Source of the DNA: a virus
Virus record (IMG/VR): IMGVR_UViG_3300026097_001223
Coordinates: 1 to 64,000 of that record
Direction: 5' to 3' (one strand)
DNA: 64,000 bases
Position 1 is the stretch's first letter. Every line of letters begins with the position of its first letter. Positions 25,091 through 34,800 of the stretch are shown here, in pieces. Both the position numbers and the translations under genes were made by a program. Under the pieces are notes generated by a model. The model had not been told where the DNA came from. It did no database searches and saw only the letters and a program-made list of their open reading frames with translations.

Positions 25091-25542
25091 ATCTGTGAAA
25101 TTTTCTTTTTAACTTCTAGCACACTGAGTGTGTTCCACAAACCTGGATGCAAAGGCTTTGGTACTGATCGTAACCCTGCCCAGGCGTATGCCACGTGTTC
25201 ATGATTTAACACAGGCAAGAACTCATTGTCTATTACCACCATAAACGTATGATAGGTAAAACTGTTTGTAGGTGTATGAAATTTTTCCAGTGGTATGGGC
25301 TTTGCTTGATCAGGCCAATAGTTAATTTCTTCTCTGCATTCTCGAACCAGTGTTTCCAGTAAACTTTCGCCAGGCTCACATTTGCCACCAGGAATCCCCC
25401 AGTGACGATTTTTTCGCCAGTCATTTCGCATTAAAAAGAGAAATCTGTCAGTGTTGCGGCTGTAAAACAGCACACCTGCACTATTTAAAGAACCAGACTC
25501 CAGTCTCCGCCCTGGTATAGGCCTTGATAACTTTTTAGCCAA
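25075..25542 (-). CDS. Nudix hydrolase
   Basis: 155 residues with a clear Nudix box: G53-x5-E59-x7-R67-E68-x2-E71-E72; the consensus glycine after EE is Asn here, a tolerated change. PGGKCEPGES gives the metal-binding loop. Nudix enzymes cleave nucleoside diphosphates linked to another group; in phages they may clean up oxidised or capped nucleotides or change host NAD/RNA caps. The substrate is not readable from the sequence. The start at 25542 overlaps the gp15 gene by 58 bases; the SLNSAGVLF strand (residues 18-26) must be included, so the start cannot be much later. Confidence 0.88.
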   Translation of the reverse strand: MAKKLSRPIPGRRLESGSLNSAGVLFYSRNTDRFLFLMRNDWRKNRHWGIPGGKCEPGESLLETLVRECREEINYWPDQAKPIPLEKFHTPTNSFTYHTFMVVIDNEFLPVLNHEHVAYAWAGLRSVPKPLHPGLWNTLSVLEVKKKISQIQTSA

Positions 25543-26858
25543 TTTTCACCTGTCCAAATATACTGTGTGGTAGTTGCACTGTTGGTAACATATTCTGTGT
25601 CTTGAGAGTCACTGTCAAAGCTCACTGTCCAACTCGAGCCATTGAATTCTACAATGTCATTCGCCTTGGCAACAAGATCACCCCACGCACTGCTAGGATC
25701 TGTATTATCTGCATCGCCAACAGCATCAGTGAGTAGGTATCGTGTGCCTGAAACTGGATTAAGTCCTGCACCCGGTCCGCTTCTTAAAGGATCAACAATA
25801 GCATCCACTGCGCCGAGTGTGTTCACAGGCAGTGTGTCAGGATCTATAGTGTACAATAGTATCCTTGGATCAGTAGGGTGCTGTGCTACTGTGCCAACTA
25901 TCTCAGTGTCTAATCTGCTGTCATCCAGCCTAATTTGACTTATACCACTGCGCAGTTCACCATAAAGATCGATCACGGTGCTCCAGACCAACTCTGAGTT
26001 AGTGTTTTCCTCTGGTGGTACTAGACTTGAATTAGGTGTGTTAGTTACTTGTTCCGGCGGCAGGATCTGTATCTGATTGTTTAACACTACAACACTGTAG
26101 TTAAAAGGAGTAATAACAATTCGTGTTCCTAACAGCAAGTCATTGTCAGTAATAGCATTATTTGCGTCACCATTTTCGTCAAACACACTTGCAACAATTT
26201 TTTCTACTACGCCTAGTTTTTTAACTCTTGCCGGTCCGCTGATCCAAATCGGCATTTTAAAACGTAAACTTGCAATGTCAATTGGATCGTCTGTGCCCAC
26301 TGGTATGGTTCTACTGGTCCAAGTCACATCATCTAACTCTACTACACTGAGGCTGGTCCAGTCAATGTAATTGTCTGTGCTTTGTATTTCCAGTGCTGGG
26401 TTAAACAGTGTGAGTATTTGCTCAAGCAATTGCAGTTTTTGGTTGGTATTACTGGTCCAAATTTCCAATTGCACTTCTAGTTCATAAGGAACAGGCATTG
26501 CACGTTCAACTGTGAATGCATTGCCCTGTGTGGTATCATATGTTTCAGTTGTAGGATCATAGGTACGTTGTCTAACACTCATCTTGTTGACATGATACGG
26601 TTCCTGCATTCTTGGACGATCGTAGTTTAGATTGCTTACATAAAATGTCATCAGCGGAGTTGCTGGCAATGTTGCGGCACTGTTTTGTTGTATAACAGTT
26701 GCAACCTGTCTACTGCTATCGCCGTAACGAACAGGCACTCGATAAAGTGTAGCTGCACCAGTGCTGTCTTTGCCGTACTCTATCTGGAAGTTACTAAAGA
26801 TTCGTGTAAATTGCAATAAAAATCTACGTATCTGTTCGTCATAAAAAAAGCTTTGCAT
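25485..26858 (-). CDS. 15: Tail sheath stabiliser/terminator gp15
   Basis: 457 residues. The N-terminal half matches T4 gp15 in plan: MQSFFYDEQIRRFLLQFTRIF, then RVPVRYGDSSRQV (about 43-55), YDPTTETYDTTQGNAF, YELEVQLEIWTSNTNQKLQLLEQIL and FNPALEIQ. T4 gp15 is 272 residues; here about 200 extra C-terminal residues include a beta-rich domain ending in W-T-G-E-N-W-L-K-S-Y. gp15 forms the ring that caps the contractile tail for joining to the head. The start overlaps the gp14 stop by one base. Confidence 0.85.
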   Translation of the reverse strand: MQSFFYDEQIRRFLLQFTRIFSNFQIEYGKDSTGAATLYRVPVRYGDSSRQVATVIQQNSAATLPATPLMTFYVSNLNYDRPRMQEPYHVNKMSVRQRTYDPTTETYDTTQGNAFTVERAMPVPYELEVQLEIWTSNTNQKLQLLEQILTLFNPALEIQSTDNYIDWTSLSVVELDDVTWTSRTIPVGTDDPIDIASLRFKMPIWISGPARVKKLGVVEKIVASVFDENGDANNAITDNDLLLGTRIVITPFNYSVVVLNNQIQILPPEQVTNTPNSSLVPPEENTNSELVWSTVIDLYGELRSGISQIRLDDSRLDTEIVGTVAQHPTDPRILLYTIDPDTLPVNTLGAVDAIVDPLRSGPGAGLNPVSGTRYLLTDAVGDADNTDPSSAWGDLVAKANDIVEFNGSSWTVSFDSDSQDTEYVTNSATTTQYIWTGENWLKSYQGLYQGGDWSLVL

Positions 26859-28144
26859 TAGTTGTCTGCCTCAGGTTTAAGTGCATCACTTAAACTTTGT
26901 CTGCTTGGAATTAGTCCGCGATCTGTGGTTTGTACAGTGTCAGTGTTGTTTACAAACTCACTTCGTTGACTATCATTGCTAGGTCCAGGTGTAAGGTCTG
27001 TTCTCACTGCACTTTCTATATGTACCCAACGGGTTCCGTTGTAACGAAACAGTCTGTTGGGTTTGTAGTCCAATCTCAAACAGTAATCTCCTGCGTCGGC
27101 AGATATCGGAAAGCTAACACCTGGTGTAACTGGCAACCCGTTGGGCGGAATACCATCGCCTGTGAGATAACCCATGGTATAACCATCGCTTCTAGGTGTG
27201 TTATTGCTTATTGTACTAGCATCAGCTTCTTCGTCACCAGCTGGAGTAACAGGATTACCTTCTTCATCACTGGCAACAATGTAAAACTTTGTAACATCAT
27301 ATCCACTTAGTGGAACTTCTGCTTCAGCCTGTGTGAGAATTGCGTCGTTGATTTCAAGATCTTTGCTCTTGGTTGTAATCGTATCCAAGAAACTTTCTGG
27401 TGTAGTTTGTTCCCAGTAGGTGGTATTTGCAAGTTCTGTGCCCGCTGGAACATCTATTTTTGCTGTGTATTCCAGTCCGCCTAGTAGTACTTTAGTACCA
27501 GCAGGGTAAAAGTTGCCAGGGTCCCAATCAGTTCCTGAACTGTTTGATTTTTCTAAAATACTGTTGTATTCTTGTGCACCCACCATTGGTGTTGCTTTTA
27601 CACGCCACAAGTGCGGTTGCCATGTTGGAGTAAAGCCTTCACTGGCAAATGCTGCATCCTGTATCACATAGTACCTTGGCAAAGGTGTAGGTTGTCCGGT
27701 GTCCAGCGGATGATAATCTTTGAGATTTGGAATCTCTAATACATCGCCACTCATCAATTTTCTGCCAAGCGAGTCAATCATATCATTGTAGTGAAATGTT
27801 ATAAACAGTGTGTCATTGTTTAGGAACAGACCAAACTGTGTTAGATCAAAGTCAAGATCGCTGACTGTGTACACACCACGCATGATGTATACACTATCGT
27901 CGTATACTCTGTCTCTGTTTTCTAAAAGCAGTAGATCTTCAATGAACAGTGGATTCTCAGAATCATATGATGGCTGAGTAGCGTCGCCAGTTTCAGCACT
28001 GCTTAGATCGCCAGTGGCTTCTGGACCTAAATACTTGTGTACAAAGATATCAATGCCACCAACAGTGTACATTTCTCTGATTGTTCTGTCAAGAAATTTA
28101 TAATCGTTGGTCTTGTTCGGTTTATATAAACTTAATCGTGGCAT
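26858..28144 (-). CDS. 14: Neck protein gp14
   Basis: 428 residues, larger than T4 gp14 (256) but of the size I expect in marine relatives. The opening PRLSLYKPNKTNDYKFLDRTI and the central ITFHYNDMIDSLGRKLMSGDVLEIPNLKDYH match that group. A middle insertion (residues ~200-300) carries Tyr/Gly-rich strands. It joins gp13 to complete the head before tail attachment. It is the first gene of a minus-strand late unit whose promoter lies at 28161-28166. Confidence 0.82.
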   Translation of the reverse strand: MPRLSLYKPNKTNDYKFLDRTIREMYTVGGIDIFVHKYLGPEATGDLSSAETGDATQPSYDSENPLFIEDLLLLENRDRVYDDSVYIMRGVYTVSDLDFDLTQFGLFLNNDTLFITFHYNDMIDSLGRKLMSGDVLEIPNLKDYHPLDTGQPTPLPRYYVIQDAAFASEGFTPTWQPHLWRVKATPMVGAQEYNSILEKSNSSGTDWDPGNFYPAGTKVLLGGLEYTAKIDVPAGTELANTTYWEQTTPESFLDTITTKSKDLEINDAILTQAEAEVPLSGYDVTKFYIVASDEEGNPVTPAGDEEADASTISNNTPRSDGYTMGYLTGDGIPPNGLPVTPGVSFPISADAGDYCLRLDYKPNRLFRYNGTRWVHIESAVRTDLTPGPSNDSQRSEFVNNTDTVQTTDRGLIPSRQSLSDALKPEADN

Positions 28145-28160
28145 GGTATTTCCTATAAAG

Positions 28161-28166
28161 TATTTA
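28161..28166 (-). promoter_or_regulatory. Late promoter of the gp14-gp15-Nudix unit
   Basis: Minus-strand CATAAATACT, 17 bases before the gp14 ATG, with TAGGAAA between. The 92-base divergent gap thus carries a late promoter one way and an early-type promoter the other way. Confidence 0.65.
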
Positions 28167-28181
28167 TGGACTTCAGAAAGG

Positions 28182-28210
28182 TTGACAGATGATGTTGCCT
28201 AGTGTACTAT
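28182..28210 (+). promoter_or_regulatory. sigma70-like promoter before the 28237 gene
   Basis: TTGACA (28182-28187), 17 bases, TACTAT (28205-28210), preceded by AAAGG like the other early promoters. Confidence 0.8.
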
Positions 28211-28236
28211 ATATAAAGTAGTTGAAAGGAGCAAGT

Positions 28237-29373
28237 ATGACAGTGGCAGTAAGCAAGATCAAACTCCGAGCAGATCAGATCAAATACACTGGTCCAGAAC
28301 CAGAGTGGAACACGCAACCTTCGATGGACGACGACGAATCCAGTCGCCGAATTGCAATTGGACGAGCGTTTGATTGGTACAATTATCATCTCGGTCGCTC
28401 AGAAGCCAAAGACTTTGTTTTAGAATATTTGAATAACGCTGAACGCAAAACAGAAGCTGATGCTTACAAGCGTGGTCCAGATAATATCTATCTAACAACC
28501 TATGGCTGGCTGGCCCGTATGGCAACCAAAGGACTTGAGCTTACTGAAAAAGAAAACAGCAGGTTAGAAGATCACATCTCCGAATGTGTAGAAGCCGCAC
28601 AGGAAGAACAAGAGCAAAATCTAGCAGAAAAGAAAGCTCCAGTGCTCAGTGTTCAAGATCGCATGCGTATTAAAATGTCGCAGGCTATGGGCGAAATCGA
28701 AGGCATGCTTGATGAGTTTGCTGATACAGGCTATAAAGATGTACCAGAATTTTTAGGTGTGTTTGAAAGCTATGAGTCTCCGGCACCGATGGCGCCAATG
28801 GTTATTGATGAATGGACTCAGCGCCGAGAGGAATATCAAACTGCAATTGATCAAGCTGATCCAGATGTTGTAGAAGCTTATAGCCACTTGGGCAAGATTC
28901 AACTGCGCAATCTTGTAAAGTTTGCTGATGCAGTGATTGCTGGAATAAACAGCTATGCACAAAGCAAAAAAGTAGCTCGTAAGCCTCGTAAAAAGAAACC
29001 AGTGTCGCCTGAAAAGATCACACAAAAGTTTAAGTATCTTAAAAAGCATGAACCTCTAAAGATCGAAAGCATTGCTGTTACCAAGTTAGTAGAATGCAGT
29101 GAAGCATACTTGTATGATATTAAAAAACGCAAGCTGATACAGGTTGTAGCCGACAGTCACTTGAAAACATTCACAGTAAAAAACAACAGCATAGTTGGCT
29201 TTGATCCAGTTAAAACTGTGCAAAAAACACTGCGTAAACCCGAAGAGCAACTCAAAGAGTTTATGAAAGCCAGTGTGCCAAATGCTAGAAAGATCTTCAA
29301 AGACATTAAGTCAGTTGAAATCAAGTTTACAGGACGCGGCAACGAAAACTTGGTCTTACTTAGAGCAAAATGA
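28237..29373 (+). CDS. Conserved unknown protein of marine T4-like phages
   Basis: 378 residues from ATG 28237, chosen for the AAAGGAG six bases upstream; a start 15 bases earlier would lose that site. Mostly helical: coiled-coil parts around 95-160, a basic KKVARKPRKKKPVSPEK linker (~245-262) and a C-terminal beta-rich domain (ITQKFKYLKK ... ENLVLLRAK). I recall similar proteins in this position in marine myoviruses, none with a known function. The basic linker hints at nucleic-acid contact. An early-type promoter precedes it, unlike the surrounding virion genes. Confidence 0.6.
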   Translation: MTVAVSKIKLRADQIKYTGPEPEWNTQPSMDDDESSRRIAIGRAFDWYNYHLGRSEAKDFVLEYLNNAERKTEADAYKRGPDNIYLTTYGWLARMATKGLELTEKENSRLEDHISECVEAAQEEQEQNLAEKKAPVLSVQDRMRIKMSQAMGEIEGMLDEFADTGYKDVPEFLGVFESYESPAPMAPMVIDEWTQRREEYQTAIDQADPDVVEAYSHLGKIQLRNLVKFADAVIAGINSYAQSKKVARKPRKKKPVSPEKITQKFKYLKKHEPLKIESIAVTKLVECSEAYLYDIKKRKLIQVVADSHLKTFTVKNNSIVGFDPVKTVQKTLRKPEEQLKEFMKASVPNARKIFKDIKSVEIKFTGRGNENLVLLRAK

Positions 29374-29714
29374 AACAACAGATCATTGATGCACTGAAAG
29401 AAGTATACGACCCCGAAATCAGTATCAATGTGTATGATTTGGGCTTGATATATGAAATCACTTTAAGTGATCAAGAACAAAAGTGTGATGTATTAATGAC
29501 TTTAACCAGTGCATTTTGCCCAATGGCAGATCATATTGTAAACGAAGTAAAGACCGCAGTGCAAACAGCGTCCGGCATAGACGCTGTTTCGGTTGAAGTT
29601 ACATTTGATCCTCCGCTGACTCCTGATAGAATGAGCGACGAAGCTAAACTAGCACTAGGGTATGATTTCAGCAACGACATTGAGAGAGATAATTTAATCT
29701 TCAGTAGTCGATAA
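29370..29714 (+). CDS. MIP18/DUF59 (SufT/PaaD-like) iron-sulfur assembly protein
   Basis: 114 residues. The opening I-x-D-A-L-K-E-V-Y-D-P-E-I-S-I-N-V-Y-D-L-G-L-I-Y is the hallmark of DUF59, and a conserved Cys stands at position 50 before PMADHI. The family helps deliver Fe-S clusters to target proteins (SufT, PaaD, CIA2). The phage carries it next to early gene 28237 by a 4-base overlap, and a radical SAM enzyme (43004) elsewhere in the window needs a [4Fe-4S] cluster, which makes maturation of phage or host Fe-S enzymes a reasonable guess. Confidence 0.85.
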   Translation: MKQQIIDALKEVYDPEISINVYDLGLIYEITLSDQEQKCDVLMTLTSAFCPMADHIVNEVKTAVQTASGIDAVSVEVTFDPPLTPDRMSDEAKLALGYDFSNDIERDNLIFSSR

Positions 29715-29717
29715 ATA
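29712..29717 (+). promoter_or_regulatory. Late promoter of the gp13 unit
   Basis: GATAAATAAT; its TAA is also the stop codon of the DUF59 gene. The gp13 ATG is at 29737. Confidence 0.6.
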
Positions 29718-29736
29718 ATTGTCTAAGAGATACATC

Positions 29737-30498
29737 ATGGCAGACATCACAATTGACACACTGAAATCCAATCTTATTGACTATGTAAGACTACAGCTGG
29801 GCGATGATATCATTGATATCGAACTTGATCCAGCGCACTACGAAGCGGCTTATCAAAAAACTGTTGGCACTTATAGACAACGTGCTCAAAATGCCTACGA
29901 AGAAAGCTATATTTTTCTTGAGCTAGTGGAAGAAGAAAACACGTACACCTTGCCACAGGATGTTCAAAGTGTCAGACAGGTGTTCCGCAGAACAATCGGC
30001 AATGCCACAGGACCAGGTAGTAGCAGTTTTGATCCGTTTTCGGCAGCAACACTGAATGTATATCTGCTGAACTATAATGCATCAGGTGGTCTAGCCACTT
30101 ATGATTTCTACACTCAGTATGTGGAACAAGCTGCTAGAATGTTTGGTGGGTATATGAACTACACTTTTAATCCAGTGACAAAACAGCTACAGCTTATTCG
30201 CAACATACGCGGTGATGGTGAAGTTGTGCTACTATGGGTATATCAGTTAAAGCCTGAGTTTGTGTTATTACAAGACATGCAAATATCTCAATGGATCAAA
30301 GACTACATGGTTGGAGCTAGTAAACTCATAATCGGTGAAGCAAGGGAAAAATATGCCGCTATAGCAGGTCCACAGGGCGGTACAGCACTCAACGGTGCTA
30401 GTATGAAAGCCGAAGGCCAGGCTATCATGGATAGCAAAATTGAAGAGCTCAACAACTACATTGATGGTTCACAACCACTCACTTGGGTAATCGGATAA
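29737..30498 (+). CDS. 13: Neck protein gp13
   Basis: 253 residues from ATG 29737 (AAGAGA upstream). Recognised by the LGDDIIDIELDPAHYEAAYQ segment near the N-terminus, YTLPQDVQSVRQVFRR (about 72-87), Y-x-R-N-I-R-G-D-G-E-V-V-L-L-W-V-Y region and a helical C-terminus. T4 gp13 is 309 residues. With gp14 it closes the portal vertex after packaging. The stop overlaps the next ATG (TAATG). Confidence 0.85.
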   Translation: MADITIDTLKSNLIDYVRLQLGDDIIDIELDPAHYEAAYQKTVGTYRQRAQNAYEESYIFLELVEEENTYTLPQDVQSVRQVFRRTIGNATGPGSSSFDPFSAATLNVYLLNYNASGGLATYDFYTQYVEQAARMFGGYMNYTFNPVTKQLQLIRNIRGDGEVVLLWVYQLKPEFVLLQDMQISQWIKDYMVGASKLIIGEAREKYAAIAGPQGGTALNGASMKAEGQAIMDSKIEELNNYIDGSQPLTWVIG

Positions 30499-30773
30499 TG
30501 CGTAGCGAAGATTTCTTACCCGAACACAAAATGGTTTGGAAGCGCAGTAAAAGCGGCAAGGTCAGCATGAAGTGGCGCTGCATGAGCGGGCCAAGAGCTG
30601 GTAGAACAGTGCCAAGTGTAGCAGATTGTTCCAAAGCACCTGATGTAGCACAATCAATTCGCATGAAAAAAACTCGTGCACAAACCAAAGTGCGCCAAGC
30701 ACGTAAAGCAAAGAAAACCAAAAGAGTAAACCCGTCAAGCAGACTTATTTCTCGTCTTAACAAATATCGTTAG
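30498..30773 (+). CDS. Small basic protein
   Basis: 91 residues, very basic (runs such as MKKTRAQTKVRQARKAKKTKR), with an N-terminal W-K-R-x2-K-S-G-K-V-x-M-K-W-R-C pattern and PSVADCSK. I recall equivalents beside gp13 in marine T4-like phages. It could bind DNA or act in the head, but nothing in the sequence settles this. Start chosen at ATG 30498, coupled to the gp13 stop. Confidence 0.55.
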   Translation: MRSEDFLPEHKMVWKRSKSGKVSMKWRCMSGPRAGRTVPSVADCSKAPDVAQSIRMKKTRAQTKVRQARKAKKTKRVNPSSRLISRLNKYR

Positions 30774-30781
30774 AGGTTAAC

Positions 30782-31435
30782 ATGATCATTGGAATATGCG
30801 GACTAATCGGTTCTGGCAAAGGAACGGTGGCTGACATTCTTGTGGAAAATCACGGATTTAAAAAAATTGCATTTGCTGATCGAGTCAAAGATGGACTGTC
30901 AACACTGTTTGGATGGCCCAGAGACCTATTAGAAGGGGACACAGATCGTAGTCGTTTGTGGCGCGAAAAGCCAGATGAGTTTTGGACAAAAGAGCTAGGC
31001 AAAGAAATCACACCAAGACTGGTTATGCAGTTGTTTGGCACAAACTGTATGCGACAAGGATTCAATGATAACATCTGGGTAAACATTGTAAAGCAACAAC
31101 TGTTAGCAGAACCAGAAACCAACTGGGTAATACCTGATGCTAGGTTTGCCAATGAAGTACAAATGGTTAAAAATCTAGGCGGAAAAGTTTGGCAGATTCG
31201 CAGAGGCGAGCTACCACCGTGGTGGAACACAGCTATTAAAACAAACTCAATTGATCCTGCTCAAGAATGGATACTGTATGACACGCAGGAACACATGGAA
31301 ACTGGATATCCAGACATACACGAAAGCGAATGGCGCTGGGTCGACACTGACGATGCGTTTGATTCAATTATCGAAAACTCCACGCTTGAAGAACTAGCTA
31401 TCGAGGTTAAAGATCTGGTTCAAGGTCACTGGTAG
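30782..31435 (+). CDS. 1: Deoxynucleoside monophosphate kinase gp1
   Basis: 217 residues with a P-loop G7-L-I-G-S-G-K-G-T15 and, further on, DRVKDGLSTLFGW and the D-T-D-R-S-R-L-W-R-E substrate segment typical of T4 gp1. The enzyme converts dNMPs to dNDPs using ATP, feeding the phage dNTP pool from degraded host DNA. T4 gp1 is 241 residues. It lies among neck and sheath genes, unlike in T4. Its 3' end overlaps the antisense HNH gene by 29 bases. Confidence 0.88.
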   Translation: MIIGICGLIGSGKGTVADILVENHGFKKIAFADRVKDGLSTLFGWPRDLLEGDTDRSRLWREKPDEFWTKELGKEITPRLVMQLFGTNCMRQGFNDNIWVNIVKQQLLAEPETNWVIPDARFANEVQMVKNLGGKVWQIRRGELPPWWNTAIKTNSIDPAQEWILYDTQEHMETGYPDIHESEWRWVDTDDAFDSIIENSTLEELAIEVKDLVQGHW

Positions 31436-31751
31436 ACCAAGGAACGCCGCTTTTTTTAATTTCTTCTGCGCAGTTTAAACATATACTTCTAAGATTATAA
31501 CCATTAACATCGTTTAGATCTCCGTTTATATGATGCACACTTATTTGACTGCTGTATTTTGATCTAAATCCGCACCGATCGCACATACGTTTTTTCTCAT
31601 AGCCTGCACTCTTCCATCGAGGTTGTTGTTTGGGTAATTTCTTTTTGGCTCGTATACAACGGTCACACTGTGATCGGTAATAAACCTTATTGCCCTTATA
31701 ACAGTTGATTGCCACAGGGTTTTGTTTGCATGTTGGGCAGAGTTTTCGCAT
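31407..31751 (-). CDS. HNH endonuclease
   Basis: 114 residues. Zinc pairs C5/C8 and C29/C32, then C57/C60 and C91/C94 around the HNH core S-V-H73-H74-I-N-G-D-L-N ... N86. Free-standing HNH nucleases of this size are common in T4-like phages as homing endonucleases or as nicking enzymes. Here it stands antisense between gp1 and gp18, both intact, so it does not interrupt a gene. Its own late promoter lies nine bases upstream. A role in excluding related phages by cutting their sheath or gp1 region is possible but unproven. Confidence 0.85.
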   Translation of the reverse strand: MRKLCPTCKQNPVAINCYKGNKVYYRSQCDRCIRAKKKLPKQQPRWKSAGYEKKRMCDRCGFRSKYSSQISVHHINGDLNDVNGYNLRSICLNCAEEIKKSGVPWSTSDLEPDL

Positions 31752-31759
31752 AACATAGA

Positions 31760-31765
31760 TATTTA
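31760..31765 (-). promoter_or_regulatory. Late promoter of the HNH gene
   Basis: Minus-strand CTAAATATC, eight bases before the ATG at 31751 (three before an alternative ATG at 31756, out of frame). Confidence 0.5.
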
Positions 31766-31810
31766 GTCCTTACGTAAGGGCACCTGCTACACCCTATTTT
31801 CTAGTTTTTT

Positions 31811-31818
31811 TATAAATA
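31811..31818 (+). promoter_or_regulatory. Perfect T4 late promoter of the sheath gene
   Basis: TATAAATA, 23 bases before the gp18 ATG; AAGAGGA lies between. The 90-base gap also holds the HNH promoter facing the other way and an imperfect inverted repeat, CCTTACGTAAGG (31768-31779). Confidence 0.8.
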
Positions 31819-31841
31819 AACACAGTAAGAGGATAAAGAAT

Positions 31842-34800
31842 ATGGCTTTAGTAAGTCCTGGTGTTGAAGTCACCGTAATCGACGAATCAAATTATCTACC
31901 GGCTGCAGCCGCAACAGTTCCTACAATTGTTATTGCTACAGCTCAGAACAAACAAAGTGGCACCGGCACTGGAATAGCTGGCGGAACCACTGTTGCAAAT
32001 GCTGGGAGACCATTTCTGGTGACCAGTCAACGAGAGCTTGTAACCACGTTTGGAAATCCGTTTTTCTATAAAACAACCAATGGTACGCCAATCAACGGCT
32101 ATGAGCTCAACGAATATGGATTGCTAGCTGCATACAGTGTGCTAGGAGTTACTAATCGTGCATTTATAGTAAGAGCTGATATTGATCTAGCAGAACTCAC
32201 AGCAACCACAGTAAGGCCGACAGGCAATCCTGATAACGGCACTTATTGGTTCGATCTGAATACCACACAGTATGGTGTATTTGAATGGAGTGCTACTACC
32301 GGCAGTTTTACAAATAAGACACTAATTCAAATCACAGATACAGCTAATTTAGATACTGGTATACCAAAAGACAGCATTGGAAACTACGGTGATTATGCTG
32401 TGGTTAATACTAATGTTAATAACCCAGTATACTATAAAGCCAGCAGACTAGACGGACTAACTGCAAGTGCTGGTTGGGTGCTAGTAGGCAGCGATGACTG
32501 GTGCACTGCTTGGCCTACTATACAAACTCCTAACAGTAATCCTACACTAGTAGCATCTGCAACTATTGTCATCAACGGCGACACTGTAACAGTACCAGAT
32601 ACAACAATATCAGGACTAGCCGTTGCAATTAACACTGCAAGTATTACAGGTGTAACCGCGGCAGTGGTTAACAACAAGCTTGAACTTTATGCAGACACTA
32701 CGGCTACCAGTGACGGAAGCACCGAAGACGGTATTATTGATATTATAGATGGATCGGGTATTACACTAACACTGTTAGGAATACTTGCAGGAACATATGC
32801 ATGCCCAGCACTACAACAAACACCTCACACACAAGTGCCAAGATGGAGAAGCACAGATACTACACCTAGACCAACAGGAAGTATTTGGCAAAAAACAACT
32901 GCGGTAAACCAAGGTACAGATCTTGTTGTAAAACGCTATGACAGCGTGTTAGGCAGTTTTGTTGAGCAAGATGCTCCTCTGTATGCCAATGATCAAACTG
33001 CTAATAATGCACTTGATCCATCAGGTGGCGGACAGAATATCAGCCAAAATGCAACTTATACACAAACAGATGTTAGTGAAAATAATACATTAACCTTTAA
33101 ATTGTTTGAAAGAATCAGCGCAGGACAAACTGTTGTAACCAGTGAAGATACATCACCAACATTTAGCATTGGCACCACCTTTACGATTCAGGCAAGTGCA
33201 TCTGGCAGTAATTCTCTAACAACAGCAGTAACTGCCACACTAAACGGCACTGACGCTGCCAGTTTTGTTGAAGCATTTTTGAACGCAAACGTTGCAAATA
33301 CCACTGCTAGTGTAACAGCAGGCGGCGCGGTGCAGATACGACACACACAAGGTGGTGTAATTGTACTTAAAGACACTGGTTTTGGAAACACACCTGTGGC
33401 AGATGCAGGATTTAATACAAGTCTAGTCAATGTAAGAGCCGGAAACGAAAATGATTTAATTTTGAGTAACTGGATCCCATTAGGCGGTACAGACGGTTAT
33501 ACTGCAAGTTTAACAGCACCAGATCAAGATCCATCAAATGGTACCAAGTGGTATTACAGTGCTGTAGACGAAATTGATATTATGATTCATGATGGCACAG
33601 CCTGGAAAGGTTACCAAAATGTCACCAATGATGTGCGTGGTTTTAACCTAAGCAACACTGACCCTCTAGGGCCGCAGGTGAGTGCAAGTGCGCCAACTAC
33701 ACAAACAGATGGCACTGCTCTTGTACAAGGTGATTTGTGGATTGATTCAAGCGACTTAGAAAATTATCCAAGAATCTATCGCTGGGAGTCACAGAGTGGC
33801 GAACTGCAATGGGTATTACTTGATAACACAGATCAAACCACAGAGAACGGTGTAGTATTTGCTGATGCACGTTGGGGAACCAGTGGATCAGTGGATCCAG
33901 TAGCAGGTGATCTTCCGACTATAACCAGTTTGTTAACCAGTGATTACCTTGATCTTGATGCACCAGACGAAAACCTGTATCCAGCAGGAACACTGCTGTT
34001 TAATACACGTAGAAGTGGATTCAACGTCAAAGAGTTCCGTGTTAACTATTTCAACAGCGACGACTTCTCTGGTGTTATTCCTAGCGAAACAGATGCCTGG
34101 GTAACAGTAGCCGGTAATAAAGATGATGGAAGTCCTTATATGGGCAGACAGTCAGTTCGCCAGCTTGTAGTGCAGGCTATGAAAAGTTCGTTGGATAACA
34201 GTGTAGAGCTTCGTGAAGAGCAAAGAGACTTTAACTTGATTTCTGCACCAGGATATCCAGAGTTGTACAGCAACATGGTTACATTAAACAACGACAGAGA
34301 CAACACGGCATTTGTAATTGGTGATACTCCATTAAGACTGAGCAACGATGCAAATGAACTTCTTACTTGGGCAACCAACAACAATGGTGCTGGATTAAGC
34401 ACAGGTGATGGATTAACTGTAAATGACACGTACCTTGGAGTGTTCTACCCAAGTTGTCAAACCAGCGACCTTACAGGCAGTACAGTGGTACAGCCAGCCA
34501 GTCACATGATGCTGAGAACATTTATTCGAAGTGATGAAGTCAGCTTCCCTTGGTTAGCACCAGCCGGTATTAGACGAGGAGTTGTAGATAATGCTACAGC
34601 AATCGGATATATCGACAGTGCCACAGGTGAATTTGAAAGCATAAATGTAAGTCAAGGTATACGTGACGTTTTATACGAAAACAAAGTTAACCCAATTACA
34701 TTTATTCCAGGTACAGGTATTACAAACTTTGGTAACAAGACCACTACTGGTGTGACCAGTGCGCTTGACAGAATCAACGTTGCAAGACTAGTTGCCTTCC

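Noticed and set aside
24425-25542. Terminator between the converging genes at about 25.08 kb
   Set aside because: The two genes overlap by 16 bases and no hairpin with T-run is visible in either direction.
31407-31751. HNH gene as part of an intron or inside gp1/gp18
   Set aside because: Both neighbours are complete and the HNH gene has its own promoter on the other strand; only 29 bases overlap the gp1 end.
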